Positions 17,666-26,400 of a stretch of 64,000 bases of DNA are shown one piece after another. The stretch lies in contig NZ_SNZW01000011.1 in NCBI RefSeq assembly GCF_004364175.1, forward strand, positions 186,001 through 250,000. Direction: 5' to 3'. Source of the stretch: Maribacter caenipelagi (lineage in GTDB: Bacteria > Bacteroidota > Bacteroidia > Flavobacteriales > Flavobacteriaceae). Position 1 is the stretch's first letter. Every line of letters starts with the position of its first letter. Made by a program: the position numbers and the translations under genes. The notes under the pieces were generated by a model. The model was not told the origin of the DNA. It did not search any database and was given only the letters and a program-made list of their open reading frames with translations.

Positions 17666-19018
17666 ATGCTCTTTAAACAAGGTAGATTTTCTGGCTTCAT
17701 TACACCTTTATCCTATATTTTGGATTTATTGGTAATAAATTTGTGTGCGAACTTTTTACCTATAAATTTTCAAAACCCTTATTTATTTCATTTTTATATT
17801 TCTTTTACTTGGGTAGTACTTTCTTTTAAGAATGATTTTTATGTTATACACAGGTATTCAAAAGCGGTGGTTCTTTTTAGAAAATTATTTACACAATTCG
17901 TTTTCTTTTTTTTAATCCTTTATGCTTTTATAGGGTTTTTTAAACAACCTTTAATGAGCCGTTTGGCATTAGGTCAATACTTCATTCTAGTATTTATTGG
18001 GATAAGTTTTTTAAAGATATTAAATTTTTTCCTTTTACATAAATATAGAGAAAGGGTAAAGGGGAATCTTAGAAATGTTGTTGTTATTGGTAGAAGTAAG
18101 AAGTCTAATCAACTTATTGAGGTATTTAAAGAAAGGAGAGAATTTGGGTTCAATTTTGTAGCACAATTTGGTCCTAAGGACCGTGATTTTGAACTTTTGA
18201 AAAGTTTTCAATTTATTGCTAATAACAATATAGATGAAATCTATTGTTCTGTTTCTGAATTGAAGAATGAAGAATTATCAGCGTTCATTAATTTTGCAGA
18301 TAATAATTTAAAAACACTTAAATTTTTACCTGACAATAAGAATATTTTTTCAAAGAAATTAAAGTTTGAATATTATGATTATTTACCAATACTATCATTA
18401 AGAGACATTCCCCTGCATAATGCCTTAAATGCTATTCTTAAACGGTCATTTGATATTATATTTTCTTTGATTGTAATTTTTGGAATACTTATTTGGTTGG
18501 GACCATTATTGGCGCTTATTATTTCTTTAGAATCTAAAGGTCCTGTTTTTTTTATACAGAAACGAACTGGGTTTGATAACAATGAATTTCAGTGCTTTAA
18601 ATTTAGGTCAATGGCGGTCAATGAATCCTCAGATTTCATGCAGGCAGGTAAAAATGATATGAGGGTTACTAAAATAGGTCGTTTTATTCGAAAGACCAGT
18701 ATTGATGAATTACCTCAATTTTATAATGTGCTTTTCGGAAATATGTCAGTTGTAGGACCCAGGCCACATATGCTTAAACATACTAATGAATATGCAAATA
18801 GGGTAGATAAATATATGCTTAGGCATTTTGTGAAGCCAGGAATAACTGGTTTGGCGCAGGTGCGAGGTTATAGGGGGGAAATTGAAAAAGACAGCGATAT
18901 TCAGAACAGAATAAAATTTGATATTTTTTATGTTGAAAACTGGTCCTTTTTTTTAGATTTAAAAATTATCGTGGAAACAATTGTAAATGCCTTTAAAGGA
19001 GAAGAAAAAGCCTACTAG
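17666..19018 (+). CDS. polyprenyl sugar-phosphate transferase (WcaJ/WbaP type)
   Basis: About 450 residues from the ATG at 17666 ([11 protein letters not shown]); a TTG at 17627 would lengthen it without support. Four N-terminal membrane helices precede a Rossmann-like middle ('[17 protein letters not shown]') and a re-entrant helix. The C-terminal ~200 residues are the catalytic bacterial sugar transferase domain: '[10 protein letters not shown]', '[10 protein letters not shown]', 'CFKFRSM', '[14 protein letters not shown]' and 'VVGPRPHM'. It starts the repeat unit by moving a sugar-1-phosphate onto undecaprenyl phosphate in the inner membrane. The start overlaps the end of the preceding gene region closely but not within it. 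Confidence 0.93.
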   Translation: MLFKQGRFSGFITPLSYILDLLVINLCANFLPINFQNPYLFHFYISFTWVVLSFKNDFYVIHRYSKAVVLFRKLFTQFVFFFLILYAFIGFFKQPLMSRLALGQYFILVFIGISFLKILNFFLLHKYRERVKGNLRNVVVIGRSKKSNQLIEVFKERREFGFNFVAQFGPKDRDFELLKSFQFIANNNIDEIYCSVSELKNEELSAFINFADNNLKTLKFLPDNKNIFSKKLKFEYYDYLPILSLRDIPLHNALNAILKRSFDIIFSLIVIFGILIWLGPLLALIISLESKGPVFFIQKRTGFDNNEFQCFKFRSMAVNESSDFMQAGKNDMRVTKIGRFIRKTSIDELPQFYNVLFGNMSVVGPRPHMLKHTNEYANRVDKYMLRHFVKPGITGLAQVRGYRGEIEKDSDIQNRIKFDIFYVENWSFFLDLKIIVETIVNAFKGEEKAY

Positions 19019-19025
19019 AATTATT

Positions 19026-20003
19026 ATGAAAAAAATATTAATTACAGGTGCTGCAGGTTTTTTAGGTTCTCACTTATGCGATAGGTTTATTGCTGAAGGA
19101 TTTCACGTTATTGGAATGGATAATTTGATTACTGGTGACCTGAATAACATTGCTTATTTGTTTCCATTAGAACATTTTGAATTTCATCATCATGATGTAA
19201 CTAAATTTGTGCATGTTTCTGGAAAGCTTGATTACATTTTGCACTTTGCCTCTCCCGCAAGTCCTATTGATTACTTAAAGATTCCTATAAAAACTTTAAA
19301 AGTGGGTTCGCTTGGTACACTGAACTTATTAGGTTTGGCAAAAGAAAAGGGTGCTAGAATTTTAGTAGCTTCTACTTCCGAAGTTTATGGTGATCCATTA
19401 GTTCACCCTCAAAATGAGGAATATTTTGGTAACGTTAACCCTATAGGTCCTCGTGGGGTTTATGACGAAGCTAAACGCTTTATGGAGTCGATTACAATGG
19501 CGTATCATAGACATCATGGACTAGATACTCGTATCGTTCGTATTTTTAACACCTATGGTCCTAGAATGCGTTTAAATGATGGTAGAGTTGTACCTGCTTT
19601 TATGGGTCAAGCGTTACGTGGAGAAGATTTAACCGTTTTTGGAGATGGGTCTCAGAGTAGATCATTCTGCTATATTGATGATCAGGTTGAAGGAATATAC
19701 CGATTATTATTTAGCGATTATACAAATCCTGTTAATATTGGGAATCCGCATGAAACTACTATTAAAGAATTCGCAGAAGAGATAATAGCTTTGACGGGGA
19801 CCAAACAAAAAATAATTTATAAACCGTTACCTCAAGATGATCCTACTCAGCGGCAACCCGATATTACCAAAGCAAAAGAAATTCTAGGTTGGGAACCAAA
19901 GGTACACAGGACAGAAGGATTAAAAATCGTATACGATTATTTCAAATCATTGTCACCAGAGGACTTACAAAAGAAAGAGCATAGAAATTTTTCTACTAAA
20001 TAA
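19026..20003 (+). CDS. UDP-glucuronate decarboxylase (UDP-xylose synthase)
   Basis: A 325-residue extended SDR. From ATG 19026 it begins [19 protein letters not shown], with the NAD motif at residues 8-14. It has the UXS hallmarks '[11 protein letters not shown]', S118-E119 in 'STSEVYGD', Y146/K150 in 'YDEAK', '[10 protein letters not shown]' and 'GSQSRSFCY'. It makes UDP-xylose from UDP-GlcA; a UDP-glucose dehydrogenase to supply UDP-GlcA is not in this window. It is the last gene of the polysaccharide run. Confidence 0.9.
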   Translation: MKKILITGAAGFLGSHLCDRFIAEGFHVIGMDNLITGDLNNIAYLFPLEHFEFHHHDVTKFVHVSGKLDYILHFASPASPIDYLKIPIKTLKVGSLGTLNLLGLAKEKGARILVASTSEVYGDPLVHPQNEEYFGNVNPIGPRGVYDEAKRFMESITMAYHRHHGLDTRIVRIFNTYGPRMRLNDGRVVPAFMGQALRGEDLTVFGDGSQSRSFCYIDDQVEGIYRLLFSDYTNPVNIGNPHETTIKEFAEEIIALTGTKQKIIYKPLPQDDPTQRQPDITKAKEILGWEPKVHRTEGLKIVYDYFKSLSPEDLQKKEHRNFSTK

Positions 20004-20023
20004 TATTTTTAAAAAGCAAAATG

Positions 20024-20031
20024 TATTTTTG
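20024..20031 (+). promoter_or_regulatory. Bacteroidota -7 box candidate for purD
   Basis: TATTTTTG matches the TAnnTTTG -7 consensus of the Bacteroidota housekeeping sigma factor and ends 14 nt before the purD ATG (20046). A clear TTG at -33 is not seen. Confidence 0.45.
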
Positions 20032-20045
20032 CCAAAATTCGAAGA

Positions 20046-21317
20046 ATGAACATTTTAATACTAGGATCAGGAGGTCGCGAGCATACCTTTGCTTGGAAAT
20101 TGGCACAGAGTAATAAACTATCAAAACTTTTTGTGGCACCGGGTAATGCGGGGACTGAACAAATAGCTACAAACATACCAATTGGTGTAAATGATTTTGA
20201 AGCTATTAAAAAATTAGTTTTAAAAGAGAATGTTCAGCTTGTAATGGTTGGTCCTGAAGATCCTTTAGTAAACGGAATTCATGATTTTTTTCTTAACGAT
20301 GATGATTTAAAAAACGTCGCTGTTATAGGTCCCGAAAAATTAGCGGCTACCTTAGAAGGTAGTAAAGAGTTTGCGAAGGAATTTATGATGAGACATCGTA
20401 TACCTACCGCTCAGTATAAAAGCTTTACTTCTGAAACAGTTGAAGATGGATTTAAGTTCTTAGAACAATTAAATCCGCCCTATGTTTTAAAAGCCGATGG
20501 TCTTGCTGCTGGTAAAGGTGTTGTAATTTTAAATGAGCTTGATGAAGCTAAGAAAGAACTAAAGTCTATGTTAGTAGACAAAAAATTTGGTTCTGCTAGT
20601 GCTACCGTGGTTATAGAAGAGTTTCTTGACGGAATTGAATTAAGTGTATTTGTTCTTACAGATGGTGATTCTTATAAAGTGCTACCTACTGCAAAAGACT
20701 ATAAAAGAATAGGTGAGGGTGATACGGGACTCAATACAGGGGGTATGGGCGCTATTTCACCGGTTCCTTTTGCTGATAAGACTTTTATGGATAAGATAGA
20801 GCAGCGAATTGTAAAACCTACGGTAGAAGGGCTTAAAAAGGACAATATGCCTTATAAAGGATTTATCTTCATCGGACTTATAAAAGTTGGTGATGATCCT
20901 AAGGTCATTGAATATAACGTTAGAATGGGTGATCCTGAAACTGAAGTTGTTTTACCACGTATTCAGAATGACATGGTAGAATTACTTGATGCAGTGGCGA
21001 AACAAAAATTATCGGAAATAGATTTACAGTTAGATGAAAGAACAGCTACTACTGTTATGACCGTTTCTGGTGGTTATCCTGGGTCGTACGAGAAAGGAAA
21101 AGAAATCACGGGCATAGATGCCATATCTGAATCTTTAGTATTCCACGCAGGTACAACGTTTAAAGATGGTAAAGTAGTTACTAACGGAGGTAGGGTAATG
21201 GCGATTACGTCTTTTGGTACTGATTTTAAATCGGCACTTGCGCAATCGTATAAGAATGTAGAGAAGCTTTCCTTTGAGGGAATGAATTATAGAAAAGATC
21301 TAGGTTTCGATCTTTAA
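20046..21317 (+). CDS. purD: phosphoribosylamine-glycine ligase
   Basis: A 423-residue ATP-grasp enzyme of de novo purine synthesis: it ligates glycine to 5-phosphoribosylamine to give GAR. The N-terminal 'ILGSGGREHTFAWKL' is diagnostic. The ATP-grasp segments 'VLKADGLAAGKGVVI' and 'DTGLNTGGMGAISPVP' and the metal-binding 'VIEYNVRMGDPETEVV' are all intact. The length is normal for the family. It has its own promoter candidate and is closed by a strong hairpin terminator at 21323-21363. Confidence 0.97.
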   Translation: MNILILGSGGREHTFAWKLAQSNKLSKLFVAPGNAGTEQIATNIPIGVNDFEAIKKLVLKENVQLVMVGPEDPLVNGIHDFFLNDDDLKNVAVIGPEKLAATLEGSKEFAKEFMMRHRIPTAQYKSFTSETVEDGFKFLEQLNPPYVLKADGLAAGKGVVILNELDEAKKELKSMLVDKKFGSASATVVIEEFLDGIELSVFVLTDGDSYKVLPTAKDYKRIGEGDTGLNTGGMGAISPVPFADKTFMDKIEQRIVKPTVEGLKKDNMPYKGFIFIGLIKVGDDPKVIEYNVRMGDPETEVVLPRIQNDMVELLDAVAKQKLSEIDLQLDERTATTVMTVSGGYPGSYEKGKEITGIDAISESLVFHAGTTFKDGKVVTNGGRVMAITSFGTDFKSALAQSYKNVEKLSFEGMNYRKDLGFDL

Positions 21318-21322
21318 TCAAT

Positions 21323-21363
21323 AATCTCCTATCAGTTTTAAGAATAAAAACTGATAGGAGATT
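21323..21363. terminator. bidirectional hairpin terminator between purD and the DUF6341-like gene
   Basis: Perfect 17-bp arms (21323-21339 and 21347-21363) close a 7-nt loop in the 56-bp gap between two convergent genes. The A/T-rich ends of the stem (AATCTCC ... GGAGATT) provide weak U-tracts in both directions. Confidence 0.75.
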
Positions 21364-21373
21364 TAATTTGATA

Positions 21374-21595
21374 TTATAAGTAAGAATGAGAAGTGCTTGA
21401 AGTGTCTTCTTCTCCTTTATCGTTATATTTCTTCAATTCCAGCATCCAATACACAAATGCTACCGAACCGATTAACATAAATATCCAGTTTAAGATATTT
21501 GCCAAGGCCCAACTATCTGTAAAACGTAAAAAATCTAACGGTGCAAATAGTACATTTACGAACAAATCTGCGATACCTTCAAAAAATGATTTCAT
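21374..21595 (-). CDS. small membrane protein, DUF6341-like
   Basis: A 73-residue protein with an amphipathic N-terminus ('MKSFFEGIADLFVNVLFAPL') and one clear membrane helix ('IFMLIGSVAFVYWMLEL', about residues 38-54), then a charged tail. I recognise the pattern from memory as a flavobacterial DUF6341 protein of unknown function. It is divergent from the DUF6427-like gene, with 40 bp between the two starts. Confidence 0.75.
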   Translation of the reverse strand: MKSFFEGIADLFVNVLFAPLDFLRFTDSWALANILNWIFMLIGSVAFVYWMLELKKYNDKGEEDTSSTSHSYL

Positions 21596-21635
21596 CTTAT
21601 TACTATATTTACCAGCAAAAATATAAAAAGCTTAG

Positions 21636-22565
21636 ATGATTTCAAGCATTTTTGAGAAAACAAAACCGGTGAATTTCATCATTATTCTGGTTTTTTTGTT
21701 TCTTTTCTACTGGTCAGTGCAATTTTACCTATTTGATTTATCGATGAGCAATTTAGAAATTGCCCCGGCAATCGGTATTTTGACCATCTTATTATTTAGT
21801 GTTTTTATTGTTGACTTCATTGTAAAGCGTAACAAACTCACCGGCACAAATTCTTTTGCCATTTTATTTTTTACGCTACTGTTTGTGGTATTCCCAGAGA
21901 CCTTAGGTGATAATAATGCCATTCTTACTAGTTTTTTTCTATTACTCGCCATGAGGCGGTTACTAAGCATTAAGTCTCTAAAGAATATTAAACTTAAGAT
22001 TTTTGATGCCGGACTATGGATCTGCATTTCAAGTGTCTTTTATGAATGGGCTTTGCTTTATTTATTATTAGTTTTTGCTGCAATATATATTTATGACCCT
22101 AAGAATATAAGAAACTGGCTTGTTATCTTGTCGGTAGCTTCTTGTTTTTTTATGATACTGTACGGTATATTAGTTTTGCTTGGCAAGCCTGGTTTTATTC
22201 AAGAACATTATGATTTTGCAATAAACTATGACGCTATATTTCCTATTAAATGGTGGACTAGCTTAAAAATGACATTGTATGCTTTGTTTAATATGGCTCT
22301 TGCTTTTTCAGCTTTTGTTCACTTAAGCAAGTCGGGTGTTGGTAAGGTTATAGTTATGAGGCTAATTGCATTTTCTTTTATAATTGGTTTAGTGGTAAAT
22401 GTATTGGTTACCTCAGAAAATAATAATGCCGTTGTAATTACCTTTTTTCCTTCAGTAATATTTGTGGTCAACTATCTACAATCTATAAAGAAACCTAAGT
22501 TTTTAGAATTAATTCTAGTTTCTAGTATTTTAATACCCATCATAGTTTTTGTTGTGAAACTTTAG
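21636..22565 (+). CDS. polytopic membrane protein, DUF6427-like
   Basis: A 309-residue inner-membrane protein with about 8-9 hydrophobic helices and few loops. It opens 'MISSIFEKTKPVNFIIILV', the start pattern I associate with DUF6427, a flavobacterial family of unknown function often placed beside purD and DUF6341. No catalytic motif is visible. Confidence 0.7.
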   Translation: MISSIFEKTKPVNFIIILVFLFLFYWSVQFYLFDLSMSNLEIAPAIGILTILLFSVFIVDFIVKRNKLTGTNSFAILFFTLLFVVFPETLGDNNAILTSFFLLLAMRRLLSIKSLKNIKLKIFDAGLWICISSVFYEWALLYLLLVFAAIYIYDPKNIRNWLVILSVASCFFMILYGILVLLGKPGFIQEHYDFAINYDAIFPIKWWTSLKMTLYALFNMALAFSAFVHLSKSGVGKVIVMRLIAFSFIIGLVVNVLVTSENNNAVVITFFPSVIFVVNYLQSIKKPKFLELILVSSILIPIIVFVVKL

Positions 22566-22582
22566 GTTTATCCTTTAAACTT

Positions 22583-22590
22583 TATCTTTG
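22583..22590 (+). promoter_or_regulatory. -7 box candidate for the DUF4254 gene
   Basis: TATCTTTG fits TAnnTTTG and lies 14 nt upstream of the ATG at 22605, the same spacing as the purD box. No convincing -33 TTG was found at the expected distance. Confidence 0.45.
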
Positions 22591-22604
22591 TAAAAAAGGC
22601 TCTT

Positions 22605-23207
22605 ATGTTTAGCGAATTCGCATTTAAAATATTTAATACTAGTATTGAAAAATATCACATAGAGGATGATGTGTATCAAAGTTTTCATAACCCGTATTCG
22701 AAAGAGGATATCGAGCATTTGTTATATCGCAAAAACTGGATTGATACCGTTCAATGGCACTATGAAGATATTATTAGAAATCCGGATATAAATCCTGATG
22801 ATGCTTTGGTTTTAAAGCGAAAAATTGATGCCAGTAATCAAGATAGAACCGACTTGGTAGAGTTCATTGATAGTTACTTTCTAAATAAATACCAATCGGT
22901 AGATGTTAAGTCTGACGCTACTATTAATACCGAGAGTCCCGCTTGGGCAATTGACCGCTTGTCTATTTTAGCCTTAAAAATTTATCATATGAATGAAGAG
23001 GCTACTAGGGTAGATGCTTCTTTAGCGCATAGAGAAAAATGTCAAGTTAAATTAGAAATCTTGCTTGAACAAAAAAACGACCTTTCTTTAGCTATTGACC
23101 AATTACTTACTGATATTGAAAGCGGTACAAAGTATATGAAGGTATATAAGCAAATGAAAATGTATAATGATGAGGAACTAAACCCCATCCTTCGTGGCAA
23201 TAAATAA
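22605..23207 (+). CDS. DUF4254-like protein
   Basis: A 200-residue soluble, highly helical and acidic protein with 'LLYRKNWIDTVQWHYEDIIRNP', 'KRKIDASNQDRTDLVE' and 'WAIDRLSILALKIYHM'. These are the conserved stretches I know from DUF4254, a family of unknown function repeatedly found next to LPS heptosyltransferases. The stop overlaps the start of the downstream GT9 gene, so the two are translationally coupled and probably serve LPS core assembly together (inference from context). Confidence 0.8.
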   Translation: MFSEFAFKIFNTSIEKYHIEDDVYQSFHNPYSKEDIEHLLYRKNWIDTVQWHYEDIIRNPDINPDDALVLKRKIDASNQDRTDLVEFIDSYFLNKYQSVDVKSDATINTESPAWAIDRLSILALKIYHMNEEATRVDASLAHREKCQVKLEILLEQKNDLSLAIDQLLTDIESGTKYMKVYKQMKMYNDEELNPILRGNK

Positions 23208-24246
23208 AAACAAGCATATTCTGGTCATACGACTTTCCGCAATGGGAGATGTCGCTATGACTGTTCCGGTTATTTTAGGGGTTTTAAAAAAATATCCTCA
23301 CCTTAAAATTACGGTTTTAACAAAAGCCTTTACTGCGCCAATTTTTGAAAATATCCCAAATGTCTCCGTTTTTAAAGTCGATGTAAAAGGAAAGCATAAA
23401 GGTATTTTGGGTCTTTGGAAATTATACAAAGAATTAAAGGCGTTTCAGATTGATGCAGTTGCAGATTTGCATAATGTTCTACGTAGTTCTATTCTAAAAC
23501 AGTTTTTTAAATTTTCTACCATTCCATTCATTCAAGTGGATAAGGGAAGGACAGCTAAGAAAGCTTTAATAAATCCGAATCGAACATCTTTTAAACCTTT
23601 ACCAACTACTTTTGAACGCTATGCAGACGTTTTTGATGCGTTAGGGTATGCTATTGCAATACATGAGATGGAAACCTTGTCTAAAAAGTCTATTCCCGAA
23701 AAAGCTTTGAGTTTAAAAAATAGTAATGATAGGCTTCTAATCGGTATAGCTCCTTTTGCAGCTTTTAGTGGAAAAATGTATCCGCAACCTTTGATGGAAG
23801 AGGTATTAAGTACATTGAATTCATCCAATAAATATCAGATTATATTATTTGGTGGCGGAAAAAAAGAAATAGAGGTTTTGGCAAAATGGGAAACTCAGTT
23901 TAACAATTGCTATAATGCAGCTGGAAAATTATTATTCCCAGATGAATTAAGCTTAATATCCAACCTTAATTTAATGTTGGCGATGGATAGTGGAAATGCG
24001 CATTTAGCCGCTATGTTTGGTGTGCCAACCGTAACAATTTGGGGTGTAACACATCCGTATGCTGGATTTTCACCTTTTAATCAGCCAGCGGGTAATGCTC
24101 TTTTATCCGATAGAGAAAAATACCCTGCGATACCAACTTCCATTTATGGGAATAAGTATCCCGTTGGTTATGAAAATGTAATGGAAACCATATTACCAGC
24201 AACTATCGTTCAGAAAATAAGTGAAATTTCAAGCACCTCGGTTTAA
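23194..24246 (+). CDS. family 9 glycosyltransferase (LPS heptosyltransferase type)
   Basis: A 350-residue GT-B transferase starting at a GTG (23194) that overlaps the preceding gene by 14 nt; no ATG is available before the first conserved motif 'VIRLSAMGDVAMTVPVI'. The C-terminal ADP-heptose-type binding region reads 'MDSGNAHLAAMFGVPTVTIWG', and 'PFAAFSGKMYPQPL' is the linker typical of the family. The likely role is transfer of a heptose or related sugar to the LPS core at the inner membrane. It overlaps the convergent tetR-like gene by 4 nt. Confidence 0.9.
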   Translation: MAINKNKHILVIRLSAMGDVAMTVPVILGVLKKYPHLKITVLTKAFTAPIFENIPNVSVFKVDVKGKHKGILGLWKLYKELKAFQIDAVADLHNVLRSSILKQFFKFSTIPFIQVDKGRTAKKALINPNRTSFKPLPTTFERYADVFDALGYAIAIHEMETLSKKSIPEKALSLKNSNDRLLIGIAPFAAFSGKMYPQPLMEEVLSTLNSSNKYQIILFGGGKKEIEVLAKWETQFNNCYNAAGKLLFPDELSLISNLNLMLAMDSGNAHLAAMFGVPTVTIWGVTHPYAGFSPFNQPAGNALLSDREKYPAIPTSIYGNKYPVGYENVMETILPATIVQKISEISSTSV

Positions 24247-24860
24247 GAATTAACGGGCTTAGCTTCGATACTTTTAAAATATTGACGTAGCTGAGACATA
24301 AATCTATATTTCTTAGAAGCAGGTGCTGCACTTGTCATTAAGGTTCTTACCCCGAAATAAGAGCTCATTAGAAATGTAGCCGAAGCTTCACAATCTACAT
24401 GACGGTCTAAATAACCATTGAATTTTCCTTTTTGTAATGCTGTAATTAAGTTTACTTCCCAAACGGTAACAATCTCATTTAAGTGGCGCATAATAACTTC
24501 ATTTTTACCATTGAATTCAGTTAGGAAATTACTTAGTATACAACCGTAGTCCATTTCATTATGTACTGCAGTTTCCATAGCATTGTCAAAACACTTTGTA
24601 ATTAATGTAATTGGATTGTCATGCCCTTCAATAGGTTCTATTAAAGTGCTATAGATTTTACGTGCCAATAAATTTTGAATGATTTGAATGAAGAAGTCTT
24701 CTTTAGAATCGAAATGATAGTAAAAAGCCCCTTTAGAAAGTTCTAGTTTTTTAAGAATATCATCAACACTAGTATCGTAATACCCTTGGGCATAAAATAA
24801 TTCTAATCCGGTGGTCTGTAAACGTTGCATGGTTGCCATGCGCTTAAGGCTCTTGTTCAT
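24243..24860 (-). CDS. TetR/AcrR family transcriptional regulator
   Basis: A 205-residue repressor-type protein. The HTH spans about residues 8-55 ('TTGLELFYAQGYYDTSVDDILKKL' region with 'GAFYYHFDSKEDFF' as the end of the DNA-binding domain). The C-terminal ligand domain is helical, with 'CILSNFLTEF' and 'SYFGVRTLM', as in the TetR_C groups around NemR-like proteins. A GACC-N4-GGTC palindrome lies 24-35 nt upstream of its start, so autoregulation is likely. It is convergent with the GT9 gene and separated from the arsS operon by a terminator. Confidence 0.9.
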   Translation of the reverse strand: MNKSLKRMATMQRLQTTGLELFYAQGYYDTSVDDILKKLELSKGAFYYHFDSKEDFFIQIIQNLLARKIYSTLIEPIEGHDNPITLITKCFDNAMETAVHNEMDYGCILSNFLTEFNGKNEVIMRHLNEIVTVWEVNLITALQKGKFNGYLDRHVDCEASATFLMSSYFGVRTLMTSAAPASKKYRFMSQLRQYFKSIEAKPVNS

Positions 24861-24879
24861 AATATAAAAATTTGGGTAA

Positions 24880-24900
24880 AACTGACCATGTGGTCTTTTT
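24880..24900. promoter_or_regulatory. TetR-type operator candidate
   Basis: The core GACCATGTGGTC (24884-24895) has GACC/GGTC arms around a 4-nt centre, flanked by AAACT on the left and T-rich sequence on the right. It lies in the leader of the tetR-like gene. The GACC-N4-GGTC form is like operators of NemR-type TetR proteins (from memory). A right half-site (GGTCAGTTTT) recurs near 25018. Confidence 0.5.
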
Positions 24901-25069
24901 ATAGAACGTCATACGGTTAAACAACCTTAGAATTTATAGATTAGGTGCATTTTTTTTCGATAAACGGTCATTTTATCGGTGTAGAACACTCTTTTTGTAG
25001 CTGTTAACAAACTAAGTGGTCAGTTTTGAAATCGAAATAATTAGTTGATTTAGAGTAGAATGTAGTATT

Positions 25070-25109
25070 CTAGAAAAAAAAACCGTTTGATAGTTTACAT
25101 CAAACGGTT
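25070..25109 (-). terminator. intrinsic terminator of the arsS operon
   Basis: Perfect 11-bp arms AACCGTTTGAT (25081-25091) and ATCAAACGGTT (25099-25109) enclose a 7-nt loop. On the minus strand the stem is followed by a run of about eight or more T (complement of 25073-25080), so it terminates transcripts coming leftward from 25133. Confidence 0.85.
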
Positions 25110-25132
25110 GTTAAAATTCATCCTTAATTGCA

Positions 25133-26188
25133 TTACGCAACAGTACCCTGGCAGCTACTACCGGCACCTGCCGTGCAGCCATAACAATGCTGTGAGATGA
25201 TGATGTTTCTATCGTTCAACAAATCTTCGTTATAATCTTTAATATGTTTCACCTTACTAGCTACTTTCAAATCTAGCATTTGGTTAAAATCACAATCATA
25301 TAACCAACCGTCCCAACTAATGGAAATGGTATTGGTACACATAACGTTTGCCACTGCAGACGGATTATATGCCTCTACCAGCGCATACATATAATCTTCA
25401 TAATTCTCAGATGCTATCAAATAGTCCAAGAATCGCGCAATAGGTAAATTGGTAATGGCAAAAAGATTGTGAAATTGAATATCAAAATCTTCTTTAAGCG
25501 CTTTTTTGAAATCTTTTTCCATTGCGGCTTGATCACCTGGTAAATACGCTCCTGATGGATTATATACTAAATCCAATCTTAGATTGCTACCAGGCATACC
25601 GTAACCTCTTTCGTTTAATTCTTGTAATGCTTTAATCGATTTATCGAAAACTCCGTCACCTCTTTGCTTATCGGTTTTACCACGCGTGTAGTGTGGCATT
25701 GATGAGATTACATGAACGTTATGTTTTTTAAAGAAATCTGGTAAATGGTGATATTTTTTATTGGCTCTAATGATAGTAAGGTTAGAACGAACGATAAAGT
25801 CTTTAATTCCTGCTTTTGCCGCTTCCTCAACAAACCACTCAAAATCAGGATTCATTTCTGGTGCTCCACCAGTTAAATCTAATGTATGTGCTCCTGTATT
25901 TTTAATGACATCTAAACACTGTTTCATCGTTTCACGGGTCATAATTTCCTTACGATCCGGACCAGCATCTACATGGCAATGCTCACAAACTTGGTTACAC
26001 ATGTAACCGACATTAATTTGCAAGATCTCTAGCTTTTTAGGACGCAAAGGAAAATGACCTATTTCGGAAATTTTATCTTTAAAGTAAGGAAGCTCTCCAT
26101 CAGCAAATATGCCTCCGTTCAATATTTCTAACTGCTTATTGGAAACTGCTAAATCGTTTCCTTTTGCTTTTAATGATTTTGTAGCCAT
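25133..26188 (-). CDS. arsS: ArsS-type radical SAM protein
   Basis: A 351-residue radical SAM enzyme. The [4Fe-4S] cluster motif CNQVCEHC has cysteines at 64, 68 and 71, followed by 'DLTGGAPEMNP', the glycine-rich SAM loop of the family. The C-terminus ends in a Cys-rich tail with 'CYGCTAGAGSSC' (about residues 335-346), a hallmark of the ArsS family (TIGR04167 from memory). ArsS is reported to attach the 5'-deoxyadenosyl group of SAM to dimethylated arsenic, a step to arsenosugars. It is the promoter-distal gene of the 25-34 kb operon, 212 bp after the fusion gene. Substrate is inferred from family and neighbours. Confidence 0.85.
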   Translation of the reverse strand: MATKSLKAKGNDLAVSNKQLEILNGGIFADGELPYFKDKISEIGHFPLRPKKLEILQINVGYMCNQVCEHCHVDAGPDRKEIMTRETMKQCLDVIKNTGAHTLDLTGGAPEMNPDFEWFVEEAAKAGIKDFIVRSNLTIIRANKKYHHLPDFFKKHNVHVISSMPHYTRGKTDKQRGDGVFDKSIKALQELNERGYGMPGSNLRLDLVYNPSGAYLPGDQAAMEKDFKKALKEDFDIQFHNLFAITNLPIARFLDYLIASENYEDYMYALVEAYNPSAVANVMCTNTISISWDGWLYDCDFNQMLDLKVASKVKHIKDYNEDLLNDRNIIISQHCYGCTAGAGSSCQGTVA

Positions 26189-26194
26189 TTTTTA

Positions 26195-26398
26195 GTTGTT
26201 CGTTGTTCGTTGTTCGTTGTTGGCATTTTGTACAAATGCATTAAACTCTAACTTCACAACATTTAATTTCTTTTTTTTACATGGATATTCATATTGAATA
26301 TTCTATTTGCAATATTTTTTAAACCAGCTTTAATTTCACTGTATTGATTGTTGAAGAAGGCTGTTACGAACAACCATCAACGAACAACCAACAACGAA
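26195..26398. repeat. pair of inverted heptamer arrays (TTCGTTG) flanking 142 bp
   Basis: At 26195-26223 three exact TTCGTTG copies plus partial units run head to tail. At 26366-26398 the opposite orientation carries five degenerate units of the same heptamer (for example CAACGAA, CAACCAA). The 142 bp between them hold no credible gene. Everything lies in the gap between the fusion gene (start of the array just after its stop) and arsS. The layout resembles the heptamer-built terminal repeats of the element at 53997-54385. Confidence 0.8.
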
Positions 26399-26400
26399 AT

